From the NCBI GenBank assembly GCA_026706225.1, contig JAPOZE010000072.1, positions 1-5,051 of the forward strand: a stretch of DNA of 5,051 nt, written 5' to 3'. Positions within the stretch are counted from its first letter, which is position 1. Each line of letters begins with the position of its first letter. The stretch comes from Acidobacteriota bacterium (GTDB lineage Bacteria > Acidobacteriota > Terriglobia > Versatilivoradales > Versatilivoraceae). Shown here one piece after another: positions 1-5,051 of this stretch. A model generated the notes under the pieces. That model saw only the letters and a list, made by a program, of their open reading frames with translations. It was not told the DNA's origin and did not search any database. Both the position numbers and the translations under genes were made by a program.

Positions 1-17
1 GCGGGCGGGACGCCCGC
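1..17. repeat. Perfect GC-rich hairpin at the left window edge
   Basis: Bases 1-7 (GCGGGCG) are the exact reverse complement of bases 11-17 (CGCCCGC), leaving a GGA loop. The stem is seven G/C pairs and may continue left of the window. No T-run follows, so it is not a canonical intrinsic terminator. Short GC-rich palindromes like this are often dispersed intergenic repeats in high-GC genomes, but only one copy is visible here. The structure is seen directly; calling it a dispersed repeat is inference. Confidence 0.5.
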
Positions 18-232
18 GCTCCCGGGTGGGGTGCCTCTTTCAATGGGTCTTGCTGTTCGAGGAGGCCTGCGTCGGCTTGCCGGGCCTCATCCCTGCCGAT
101 GGGGCACAGCCGTGAAGCTTGGTGGCCCTTCGTCGTTCTTCTGGTGTCTTCGTGGATTACGCTTTTTTCGTTTGTTTCAGACAAGGCGCGAGGGAAACAC
201 TCCGCGGTGAAATTTGGGGGAGGGCGCAGGAG

Positions 233-325
233 ATGTTACCCTATCGCTGTTTGGCGGCAACTCGCGTCCGGCAGGCAAGGGCGCGCGGAATTTTCGGGCT
301 GTCCGGAGGCTCGTGCCGATCTTGA
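233..325 (+). CDS. Possible arginine-rich leader peptide (30 codons), speculative
   Basis: An ATG at 233 opens a 30-codon frame ending in TGA at 323-325, 34 nt before the argC start. A GGAGG sequence at 219-223 lies 9 nt upstream, and AGGAG (228-232) abuts the ATG. The predicted peptide has six arginines in 30 residues, with a cluster R-V-R-Q-A-R-A-R at residues 11-18. Arginine-rich leader peptides can regulate arginine genes through ribosome stalling, which makes the position suggestive. Against this, random frames in GC-rich DNA are rich in arginine, the arginine codons are not consecutive, the frame stays open upstream to an ATG at 119, and no clear terminator/antiterminator pair follows. 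I favour chance but cannot exclude a leader. Confidence 0.17.
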   Translation: MLPYRCLAATRVRQARARGIFGLSGGSCRS

Positions 326-346
326 CCGACAGGCTCGGAAGCCATC

Positions 347-352
347 GAGGAG
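347..352 (+). promoter_or_regulatory. Ribosome binding site of argC
   Basis: GAGGAG lies 7 nt before the GTG at 360. It fixes this GTG as the start, because the next codons encode the NADP-binding motif expected at the very N-terminus of ArgC. The longer in-frame start (ATG at 99) has no comparable site. Confidence 0.8.
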
Positions 353-359
353 CGTTGCA

Positions 360-1382
360 GTGGCAATCCCAAAGGTAGCCATCATTGGAGCCAGCGGATA
401 CTCGGGCTCGGAGATCGTCCGATTGCTGTTGTCCCATCCCGAGGTGGAGCTGACCACCTTGATGACCGCCAACCGCGATCGCAGCGGGACCCGGCTCTAC
501 AGCGACGAGTTGAGACAGTTCCGCCATCGCTGCGACCTGAAGATCGAGCCCCTGGACTACGACCTTCTCCAGCAACGAGAGATCTCCTTGGTGTTCCTGG
601 CCACTCCCAACCAGACCGCCCACGACCTGGCGCCCCAACTCCTCGAGAGGCAACTGCGCCTGGTCGATCTGAGCGGGGCCTTCCGTCTGAGAGAGGCCGG
701 TCTCTACCCGCGCTGGTACGGTTTCGAACACCGGTTTGCGCAACACCTGTCGGAGGCCGTCTACGGACTGACCGAGGCACTGCGTCCGGCGATCCGGGAG
801 GCTCGCCTCCTGGCCAATCCCGGGTGCTACCCCACTTCGGCTCTGCTGCCCCTGATTCCCCTGGAGCGAGCCGGCATGGTGGACCCCCAAAGCCGGATCG
901 TCTGCGACTCCAAGTCGGGTGTGAGTGGAGCGGGAAAGACACCGTCCGCGAACACGCACTTTTCGGAAGTCACCGAAAGCTTCAAGGCCTACAACGTCTG
1001 GCGTCACCGGCATTCTCCCGAGATCTGGCAAGAGCTGGGCCACCGGCGTCTCATTTTCACGGCTCATCTGCTGCCCATCAACCGAGGCATCCTCTCGACC
1101 ATCTACGTGAAGACCGCAAGCTCGGCTTCGCCCGCGGAGGTCAGCGCCTGCCTGAAGCAAGCCTACGCCGGGGAACCCCTCATACGCCTGTACCCCGAGG
1201 GTGAGTTCCCGGAGGTGAAGCACGTGGCCCACACCAACTTCTGCGACATTGGCTGGCGTCAGCAGGACCTGGATCTCATCATCGTGTCCGCCATCGACAA
1301 CCTGGGCAAGGGAGCAGCCGGCCAGGCGGTTCAAAACATGAATGTCATGCTGGGACTGGAGGAAACCCTGGGCCTGCTGTGA
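360..1382 (+). CDS. argC: N-acetyl-gamma-glutamyl-phosphate reductase (ArgC)
   Basis: This cytosolic enzyme performs the third step of arginine synthesis, the NADPH-dependent reduction of N-acetylglutamyl phosphate to N-acetylglutamate semialdehyde. The 340-residue product has the usual length for the long bacterial ArgC form. The Rossmann dinucleotide motif GASGYSG is at residues 10-16. The catalytic cysteine is Cys156 in NPGCYPT. The conserved SGVSGAGK loop is at 187-193 and HRHSPEI, which holds the likely catalytic histidine, at 216-222. LLPINRGI follows at 237-244, and the C-terminal signature DNLGKGAAGQAVQNMN at 313-328. The GTG start is chosen from its ribosome binding site and from homology beginning at residue 5; an upstream in-frame ATG at 99 would add 87 unrelated residues. 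It is the first gene of the cluster and ends 61 nt before argB. No key residue is missing. Confidence 0.96.
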   Translation: MAIPKVAIIGASGYSGSEIVRLLLSHPEVELTTLMTANRDRSGTRLYSDELRQFRHRCDLKIEPLDYDLLQQREISLVFLATPNQTAHDLAPQLLERQLRLVDLSGAFRLREAGLYPRWYGFEHRFAQHLSEAVYGLTEALRPAIREARLLANPGCYPTSALLPLIPLERAGMVDPQSRIVCDSKSGVSGAGKTPSANTHFSEVTESFKAYNVWRHRHSPEIWQELGHRRLIFTAHLLPINRGILSTIYVKTASSASPAEVSACLKQAYAGEPLIRLYPEGEFPEVKHVAHTNFCDIGWRQQDLDLIIVSAIDNLGKGAAGQAVQNMNVMLGLEETLGLL

Positions 1383-1430
1383 CCCTGCGGTCAGCCCTGC
1401 CTCGCGGCGGTTCGGGAAGCGTTTCCAAAC

Positions 1431-1435
1431 GGGAG
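1431..1435 (+). promoter_or_regulatory. Ribosome binding site of argB
   Basis: GGGAG sits 8 nt before the GTG at 1444. Together with the KLGGS motif starting five codons later, it decides for this GTG over the in-frame ATG at 1342, which lies inside argC. Confidence 0.7.
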
Positions 1436-1443
1436 TCGCTGCC

Positions 1444-2238
1444 GTGCGTTTGGTCGTCAAACTGGGTGGAAGCTTGTTGACGGAACCCGGGCTTCTCCAT
1501 AGAATTGTCGCCCAACTCCTGGGCCTGAGGCGCCGCGGCCACCAGGTCATCGTGGTTCACGGCGGCGGAAAGCAGATCAGGCATTACTTGAAGGAGTTGC
1601 GCATTCCCACGGAATCTCACAGGGGATTGCGGGTCACCGACCCGGAGACCATGCGGGTGGTTCTGATGGTCCTGGGCGGCCTGGTGAACAAGAACATCGT
1701 AGCGGTGTTCAACGACATGGAGGGGGGAGCCGTCGGCCTGTGCGGCGCCGACGGATCGAGCTTTCTGGCTCACAAGTACCGGGATGGCCAGGAGGAGGAG
1801 CCTCCCTTCGACTACGGGCAGGTCGGAGAGATCTCCCAGGGAAATCCCGCCTTGGTGGACCTGCTGCTGGAGCACAACTACTGTCCGATCATAGCCTGTG
1901 TCGGGGTCGGGCCGGACGCCGCCTTCTACAATGTCAACGCCGATGAGATGGCCTCGGCCGTGGCCCTCATCTGCCGGGCCGATCGGCTGATCTTTCTCAC
2001 CGACGTCCCGGGCGTGCTGGATGCCGCCCGCCAGGTGATCCCCCGACTCGACCGCACGGAAATGGAGCGTCTGCGTCGTGAAGGCGTGATTTCGGAGGGC
2101 ATGCTTCCCAAGACCCGCGCCTGTGAACGGGCCATCCGGGAAGGACTCTCCCAGGTACATATTGTGGGCGGCCGGGAGGAAGACTGCCTGGTTCGGCTGC
2201 TGGAGAACGGTGAACCCCTGGGGACGTCGATTCATTGA
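1444..2238 (+). CDS. argB: Acetylglutamate kinase (ArgB), short form
   Basis: It phosphorylates N-acetylglutamate with ATP, the second step of the acetylated arginine pathway, in the cytosol. The 264-residue protein is a single amino acid kinase domain. The phosphate-binding KLGGS is at residues 6-10 (Lys6 equivalent to E. coli Lys8) and the glycine-rich HGGG at 39-42. The substrate-binding GLRVTD is at 61-66 (Arg63), NVNADEMA at 163-170 (Asn163 and Asp167), the nucleotide-side FLTDVPGVLD at 184-193, and GMLPK at 219-223 with catalytic Lys223. Homology begins almost at the first residue, so the N-terminal kinked helix that builds the arginine-inhibited hexamer in other NAGKs is absent. The C-terminus NGEPLGTSI resembles the E. 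coli type. By family knowledge this suggests a dimeric, arginine-insensitive kinase; that is inference. It lies between argC and argD with a GTG start. Confidence 0.95.
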   Translation: MRLVVKLGGSLLTEPGLLHRIVAQLLGLRRRGHQVIVVHGGGKQIRHYLKELRIPTESHRGLRVTDPETMRVVLMVLGGLVNKNIVAVFNDMEGGAVGLCGADGSSFLAHKYRDGQEEEPPFDYGQVGEISQGNPALVDLLLEHNYCPIIACVGVGPDAAFYNVNADEMASAVALICRADRLIFLTDVPGVLDAARQVIPRLDRTEMERLRREGVISEGMLPKTRACERAIREGLSQVHIVGGREEDCLVRLLENGEPLGTSIH

Positions 2239-2265
2239 CGGTCGCCGGGGGGAATCGGACGACCG
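2239..2265 (+). repeat. Inverted repeat directly after the argB stop
   Basis: CGGTCG (2239-2244) and CGACCG (2260-2265) are exact reverse complements around a 15-nt loop. The stem is only six pairs, the loop is long and no T-run follows, so terminator activity is unlikely. It may be chance in GC-rich DNA. Confidence 0.3.
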
Positions 2266-2329
2266 CAGGGCTTCCCGAAACCGCAAGACGCTCCCATCCG
2301 CTTCCCGGTCAGTCTCCCGGCATCTCCCC

Positions 2330-2347
2330 GGCTCCGTCCACGGAGCC
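2330..2347 (+). repeat. Hairpin in the argB-argD gap
   Basis: GGCTCCG (2330-2336) pairs perfectly with CGGAGCC (2341-2347) around a TCCA loop, giving a 7-bp GC-rich stem. It ends 13 nt before the argD ribosome binding site and is not followed by T residues, so it is not an intrinsic terminator. It could stabilise or delimit a processed argD-argF-argG message; this role is inference only. Confidence 0.5.
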
Positions 2348-2360
2348 CAACCCACGGTTC

Positions 2361-2365
2361 GGAGG
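2361..2365 (+). promoter_or_regulatory. Ribosome binding site of argD
   Basis: GGAGG lies 8 nt before the ATG at 2374 and is a near-perfect Shine-Dalgarno match supporting that start. Confidence 0.8.
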
Positions 2366-2373
2366 ACTTTTCG

Positions 2374-3579
2374 ATGAATCTGAAACAAATCGAGGAATTC
2401 GAGTCCCAGGTCCTGTTCAGCAACTACAAGAAGTACCCCCTGGTTGTGCAAAAGGGCCGCAAGTGCACGCTCTACGACTTCGAGGGCAAGCGTTACCTCG
2501 ATCTGCTCTCCGGCATCGCCGTCTGTGCCCTGGGCTACAATCATCCCCGCATCGTCAACGCGATGCGCAAGCAGCTCAAGAAGTCGGTCCACGTCTCCAA
2601 CCTCTTCTACCACCCCTATCAGGCCCTGCTGGCCCGCAAGCTGCTGGAGATTTCGGGAATGGAGCGGGCCTTCTTCTGCAATAGCGGCACCGAGGCCGTG
2701 GAAGCCTCCATCAAGCTGGCCCGGGGCTATGCCTACAAGAACAAGCTGGGCGAAGACAAGAACCAGGTCCTGACACTGGACGATTCCTTCCACGGTCGGA
2801 CCTATGGAAGCCTTTCCGCAACCTACAACGACACCTACCGGGTCCCATTCGGCCCCCTGGTTCCGGGATTTCAGTTCGTGAAGCGCAACGCGGTGGAAGA
2901 CCTGGAAGCCAGGTTCAATGACAAGGTCTGCGCCATAATCATCGAACCCCTCCAGGGGGAGGGCGGCGTGCACGCCTGTTCCCGGGAGTTTCTGCAAGCG
3001 GCCCGCGACCTTTGCCAAAAACACCGGGCCCTGCTCATTTTCGACGAAATCCAGTGCGGACTGGGACGAACGGGACGCTACTTCTACTTCCAGAAGTACG
3101 GCATCCGGCCGGACATCATTACTTTGGCCAAACCTCTGGGGGTGGGCTTGCCGCTGGGTTCGGTGCTGACCTCCAAGGAGATTTCCCTGACCTTCGGACC
3201 CGGCGACCACGGAACCACCTTCGGAGGAGGCCCCCTGGCCTGCCGCCTGGGCTTCGAATTCATCAAGGTTCTTCAGGAGGACGGGTTTCTCGCGGGAATT
3301 CGCGAGAAGGGAGAGTTTTTCAGGCAGAAGCTGCTGGATCTGAAGCAAAAGTATCCCTTCGTGGTGGACGTGCGCGGCGAGGGGCTGATGCTGGCTATCG
3401 AAGTCAACTTTCCGGCCCGCGAGATCGTCAACCAGTGCCTGGAGGCCGGTTTCGTGATCAACGTGACCGCCAACACGGTGCTGCGGGTTCTTCCGCCCTA
3501 TATCATCACCAGAAAAGAGATCGCTCGCTTTGCCAAAGCCCTCGACAAAATCTTCTCCAAGGTTCCCGCCGGCCAGTAG
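2374..3579 (+). CDS. argD: Acetylornithine aminotransferase (ArgD), PLP-dependent
   Basis: It transfers an amino group from glutamate to N-acetylglutamate semialdehyde, giving N-acetylornithine, in the cytosol. The 401-residue protein has typical length for class-III PLP aminotransferases. NSGTEAVEASIKLAR (103-117) includes the phosphate-binding SGTEA. The SFHGRT motif is at 138-143, with Arg142 in the substrate-carboxylate position. EPLQGEGG is at 191-198 and FDEIQCGLGRTG at 223-234, where Asp224 contacts the PLP ring nitrogen. Lys253 in TLAKPLG forms the Schiff base. HGTTFGGGPLAC is at 279-290, and Arg371 in LRVLPP is the expected second carboxylate-binding arginine. TLAKPLG and FGGGP differ slightly from the common AKGLG and FGGNP forms. 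Related enzymes include ornithine and succinyldiaminopimelate aminotransferases; the operon supports ArgD, although a second role in lysine synthesis is possible. Confidence 0.94.
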   Translation: MNLKQIEEFESQVLFSNYKKYPLVVQKGRKCTLYDFEGKRYLDLLSGIAVCALGYNHPRIVNAMRKQLKKSVHVSNLFYHPYQALLARKLLEISGMERAFFCNSGTEAVEASIKLARGYAYKNKLGEDKNQVLTLDDSFHGRTYGSLSATYNDTYRVPFGPLVPGFQFVKRNAVEDLEARFNDKVCAIIIEPLQGEGGVHACSREFLQAARDLCQKHRALLIFDEIQCGLGRTGRYFYFQKYGIRPDIITLAKPLGVGLPLGSVLTSKEISLTFGPGDHGTTFGGGPLACRLGFEFIKVLQEDGFLAGIREKGEFFRQKLLDLKQKYPFVVDVRGEGLMLAIEVNFPAREIVNQCLEAGFVINVTANTVLRVLPPYIITRKEIARFAKALDKIFSKVPAGQ

Positions 3580-3610
3580 GACCCGGAGCCTCCCGGCGGC
3601 AACCGGCGGG
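3565..3610 (+). repeat. Inverted and direct repeats spanning the argD stop codon
   Basis: CCCGCCGG (3565-3572, inside the last argD codons) is the reverse complement of CCGGCGGG (3603-3610). CCGGCGG also occurs as a direct repeat at 3593-3599 and 3603-3609. The arms are 30 nt apart, so a simple stem is weak. The spacer is strongly G/C-biased and could have arisen by local duplication. Confidence 0.35.
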
Positions 3611-3615
3611 CCCCG

Positions 3616-3645
3616 GTGCATTCCTGCACGTCCGGCCGGCCGGCC
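3616..3645 (+). repeat. Small hairpin plus 12-bp palindrome before argF
   Basis: GTGCA (3616-3620) pairs with TGCAC (3625-3629) around TTCC, with a possible outer CCG/CGG extension beyond a small bulge. Immediately after it, GGCCGGCCGGCC (3634-3645) is a perfect self-complementary 12-mer ending one base before the argF ribosome binding site. No T-run follows, so termination is unlikely. Function is unknown; an effect on argF translation is conceivable. Confidence 0.4.
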
Positions 3646-3646
3646 C

Positions 3647-3651
3647 AGGGG
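3647..3651 (+). promoter_or_regulatory. Ribosome binding site of argF
   Basis: AGGGG lies 8 nt before the ATG at 3660. An in-frame GTG at 3654 would be only 2 nt from this site, too close, so the ATG is preferred. Confidence 0.6.
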
Positions 3652-3659
3652 CGGTGCTC

Positions 3660-4631
3660 ATGTCTGATCGCGCCGCACCCGGCTCAGCCTCCAGGGAACG
3701 TCTCAGCGTCTCCGATCTTCTGTCCATTCAGGACCTGACTCCCGAGGACATCCGGCTCATCTTCACGGTCGCCCGCCGCATCAAGCAGGCCCCTGACGAA
3801 TTCGCCCTCAGCCTGAAGGGCAAGACGCTGGCCATGATCTTCGAGAAGCCATCCCTGCGGACACGGGCGACCTTCGACGTGGGCATGACCAGCATGGGAG
3901 GACAGGCCCTCTTCCTGGATCACAGCGACGCCAAGCTGGGAGAGCGGGAATCCATCAGGGACGTGGCCCGCAACCTGGAGCGCTGGGTCCACGGGATCGT
4001 GGCCCGCACCTACAAGAACCGCTCGGTGGTGGAGTTGGCGGAACACGCCCGGATTCCGGTGATCAACGGACTCACCGATCTGTTGCACCCCTGCCAGGCC
4101 CTGGCCGATTATTTCACCCTGAGCGAGAAGCTGTCCCTGGACTCCGCGGTCAGACTGTGCTTCGTGGGAGACGGGAACAATACCTGCCACTCTCTGATCC
4201 TGGGGGCCGCCCGGTTGGGAATACACTTGTCGGTGGCCAGCCCGGCAGGCTATGAGCCCAACCCCGAGATCGTCCGTGACGCCATCAGCACGGCTGCCGG
4301 CACCGGCGCCACCATCACCATCCTGAGAAATCCCAGGGAAGCCGTCCGGGGAGCCCACGCTGTCTACACCGACGTATGGGCCAGCATGGGTCAGGAAGCG
4401 GAAACCGAAGACCGGGCAGCGGTCTTTGCCGACTACCAGGTGAACAGCCAACTGATGGAACTGGCCGGCCGGGGAGCGTTGTTCATGCACTGCCTGCCCG
4501 CCCATCGCGGCTACGAGGTGTCGCCCCAGGTGATCGACTCGGCCCAATCGGTGGTCTACGACCAGGCGGAGAATCGCCTTCACGTGCAAAAGGCCCTGCT
4601 GTTGCTGCTGATCGCCGGACAGACGGAATAG
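3660..4631 (+). CDS. argF: Ornithine carbamoyltransferase (ArgF)
   Basis: It condenses ornithine with carbamoyl phosphate to give citrulline, in the cytosol. The 323-residue product matches the family length. Residues 61-76 carry the carbamoyl-phosphate site FEKPSLRTR. HPCQ (143-146) is the second carbamoyl-phosphate motif. FVGDGNN (168-174) starts the ornithine-binding domain. DVWASMG (238-244) contains the SMG loop that closes over ornithine, and HCLPAHRG (277-284) holds the catalytic Cys278. The SMG loop and HCLP argue against N-acetyl- or N-succinylornithine transcarbamylases, and the absence of an Asp/Lys240s-loop argues against aspartate transcarbamylase. The first ~18 residues (MSDRAAPGSASRERLS...) precede the usual LLSIQDLTPEDI start of homology and look like an unstructured extension, or the true start uses a rare codon. 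It follows argD by 80 nt and is separated from argG by only 12 nt. Confidence 0.95.
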   Translation: MSDRAAPGSASRERLSVSDLLSIQDLTPEDIRLIFTVARRIKQAPDEFALSLKGKTLAMIFEKPSLRTRATFDVGMTSMGGQALFLDHSDAKLGERESIRDVARNLERWVHGIVARTYKNRSVVELAEHARIPVINGLTDLLHPCQALADYFTLSEKLSLDSAVRLCFVGDGNNTCHSLILGAARLGIHLSVASPAGYEPNPEIVRDAISTAAGTGATITILRNPREAVRGAHAVYTDVWASMGQEAETEDRAAVFADYQVNSQLMELAGRGALFMHCLPAHRGYEVSPQVIDSAQSVVYDQAENRLHVQKALLLLLIAGQTE

Positions 4632-4637
4632 AGGAGG
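4631..4637 (+). promoter_or_regulatory. Ribosome binding site of argG overlapping the argF stop
   Basis: GAGGAGG begins on the G of the argF TAG stop (4629-4631) and ends 6 nt before the argG GTG at 4644. It is the strongest Shine-Dalgarno sequence in the window. Its overlap with the stop codon suggests argG translation is coupled to argF. Confidence 0.85.
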
Positions 4638-4643
4638 TACGCC

Positions 4644-5051
4644 GTGGTCAGGAAAGTGGTGCTCGCCTACTCCGGTGGGTTGGATACGTCGATCATCATC
4701 CCCTGGTTGAAGGAGAACTATGGCTGTGAAGTGATCGCCATGGCGGGCGATGTCGGGCAGGCCGAAGAGCTGGACGGACTGCAGGAAAAGGCGCTGAGAA
4801 CCGGAGCCAGCAAACTCTACGTGGAGGATCTCAGGGAGGAGTTCATTCGGGACTACGTCTGGCCCACCTTGCGGGCCGGAGCTATTTTCGAGCGCAAATA
4901 CCTGCTGGGAACCTCCATGGCCCGCCCAATTCTGGCGAAGAGACAGGTTGAGATCGCCATCCGGGAAGGCGCCGACGCGGTGGCTCACGGCTGTACCGGC
5001 AAGGGCAACGATCAGGTTCGTTTCGAACTCACCTACAAGGCCCTGGCGCCC
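4644..5051 (+). CDS. argG: Argininosuccinate synthase (ArgG), N-terminal part, cut by window end
   Basis: The enzyme joins citrulline and aspartate using ATP, which is cleaved to AMP and pyrophosphate, to give argininosuccinate in the cytosol. Only the first 136 codons are present; the frame is open to the last base, and the family is usually about 400 residues. The N-type ATP pyrophosphatase loop AYSGGLDTS is at residues 8-16. GDVGQAEEL follows at 35-43, [11 protein letters not shown] at 85-95 and the citrulline/aspartate-side motif [17 protein letters not shown] at 115-131. The [15 protein letters not shown] form fits the shorter, ~400-residue bacterial class rather than the longer E. coli type. 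GDVGQA differs slightly from the common ADVGQG/D form. The GTG start is set by the strong site at 4631-4637. argH might follow outside the window. Confidence 0.95.
   Translation, partial: MVRKVVLAYSGGLDTSIIIPWLKENYGCEVIAMAGDVGQAEELDGLQEKALRTGASKLYVEDLREEFIRDYVWPTLRAGAIFERKYLLGTSMARPILAKRQVEIAIREGADAVAHGCTGKGNDQVRFELTYKALAP

Larger units (their letters stand above)
18..359 (+). other. Non-coding leader region upstream of argC
   Basis: This stretch holds no convincing gene. Open frames across it are short, arginine-rich and resemble no family I recognise. GC content falls noticeably at about 130-180, with a T-rich run at 159-177 (GCTTTTTTCG then TTTGTTT), the most promoter-like composition in the region. 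I found no good -35/-10 pair; the best match (TTGGGG at 214-219 and TACCCT at 237-242, 17 nt spacer) is only 3 of 6 at each box. No ARG-box-like palindrome for an ArgR repressor is visible. The operon promoter is inferred to lie here or further left, because argC is the first gene and no same-strand gene runs into it. Confidence 0.5.

Noticed and set aside
2..115. Tail of an upstream + strand gene ending in TGA at 113-115
   Set aside because: The frame is open from the edge, but it runs through the perfect palindrome at 1-17 and the short translation resembles nothing I recognise; too short to support.
214..242. Sigma-70-type promoter TTGGGG (214-219), 17 nt, TACCCT (237-242)
   Set aside because: Only three of six bases match at each box, no better than expected by chance in a region of this size.
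99..359. An in-frame N-terminal extension of ArgC from ATG 99, including a hydrophobic stretch that mimics a membrane segment
   Set aside because: The hydrophobic residues come from a T-rich non-coding run. ArgC is cytosolic, homology begins at residue 5 after the GTG at 360, and that GTG has a well-placed GAGGAG.
1342..1443. An ATG start for ArgB at 1342, inside argC
   Set aside because: It would add 34 residues with no family similarity and overlap argC by 41 nt; the GTG at 1444 has its own GGGAG and directly precedes KLGGS.
177..1550. Long - strand frames opposite argC (457 codons) and opposite argF/argG (3684-4988, 434 codons)
   Set aside because: Both lie antisense to genes with intact catalytic motifs, and their translations are low-complexity and unrecognisable.
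1345..3621. A 758-codon open frame on the - strand opposite argB and argD
   Set aside because: It is the antisense shadow of two well-supported genes. Long antisense frames are expected where third positions are G/C-rich, and the translation shows no recognisable domain. It also crosses the argB-argD gap without any start or site evidence.
3012..3659. A 216-codon upstream extension of argF reading through argD in another frame
   Set aside because: It is chance open frame over argD; the ATG at 3660 has a suitable ribosome binding site and the added translation is low-complexity.
1383..3659. Intrinsic terminators in the intergenic gaps
   Set aside because: The hairpins found at 2239-2265, 2330-2347 and 3616-3645 lack a following T-run, and all genes share orientation and pathway.
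3660..4631. ArgF as an N-acetylornithine or N-succinylornithine carbamoyltransferase
   Set aside because: The SMG ornithine loop (242-244) and HCLPAHRG (277-284) are of the classical ornithine enzyme type.

Overview
The window carries one arginine-biosynthesis operon, with all genes on the + strand: argC, argB, argD, argF and the first 136 codons of argG, which runs off the right edge. Every enzyme is recognisable by its catalytic motifs. Starts were set by Shine-Dalgarno sequences and by where family homology begins. The DNA is GC-rich with strong G/C preference at third codon positions, has clear GGAGG-type ribosome binding sites and uses GTG starts for three of five genes, so it is bacterial. 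The gene order (argC-argB-argD-argF-argG, without argJ) and the protein style would fit an uncultured Acidobacteriota-like or similar high-GC Gram-negative lineage. That placement is an impression, not a demonstration.

Layout. Positions 1-359 hold no convincing gene. They begin with a perfect GC-rich hairpin at the left edge (1-17), contain a T-rich stretch (about 159-178) where GC drops, and include a short arginine-rich reading frame (233-325) that could be a leader peptide but may be chance. argC is at 360-1382, argB at 1444-2238, argD at 2374-3579, argF at 3660-4631 and argG from 4644 to beyond 5051. The gaps are 61, 135, 80 and 12 nt. The 135 and 80 nt gaps hold GC-rich inverted repeats but no intrinsic terminator, so read-through as one transcript is likely. 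The argG ribosome binding site starts on the last base of the argF stop codon, which suggests translational coupling.

Pathway. ArgB phosphorylates N-acetylglutamate, ArgC reduces the acyl phosphate to the semialdehyde, and ArgD transaminates this to N-acetylornithine. After deacetylation, ArgF carbamoylates ornithine to citrulline, and ArgG joins citrulline to aspartate. The steps that make N-acetylglutamate and remove the acetyl group (argA/argJ/argE) and the last step (argH) are not in this window and must be encoded elsewhere or downstream. ArgF has the ornithine-type SMG loop and HCLP motif, so the conventional ornithine route is supported over the N-acetyl- or N-succinyl-ornithine variants.

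This is essentially an ordinary biosynthetic operon. I found no new system. The items most worth a second look are the argC leader and the short form of ArgB, which lacks the N-terminal helix tied to arginine feedback inhibition.
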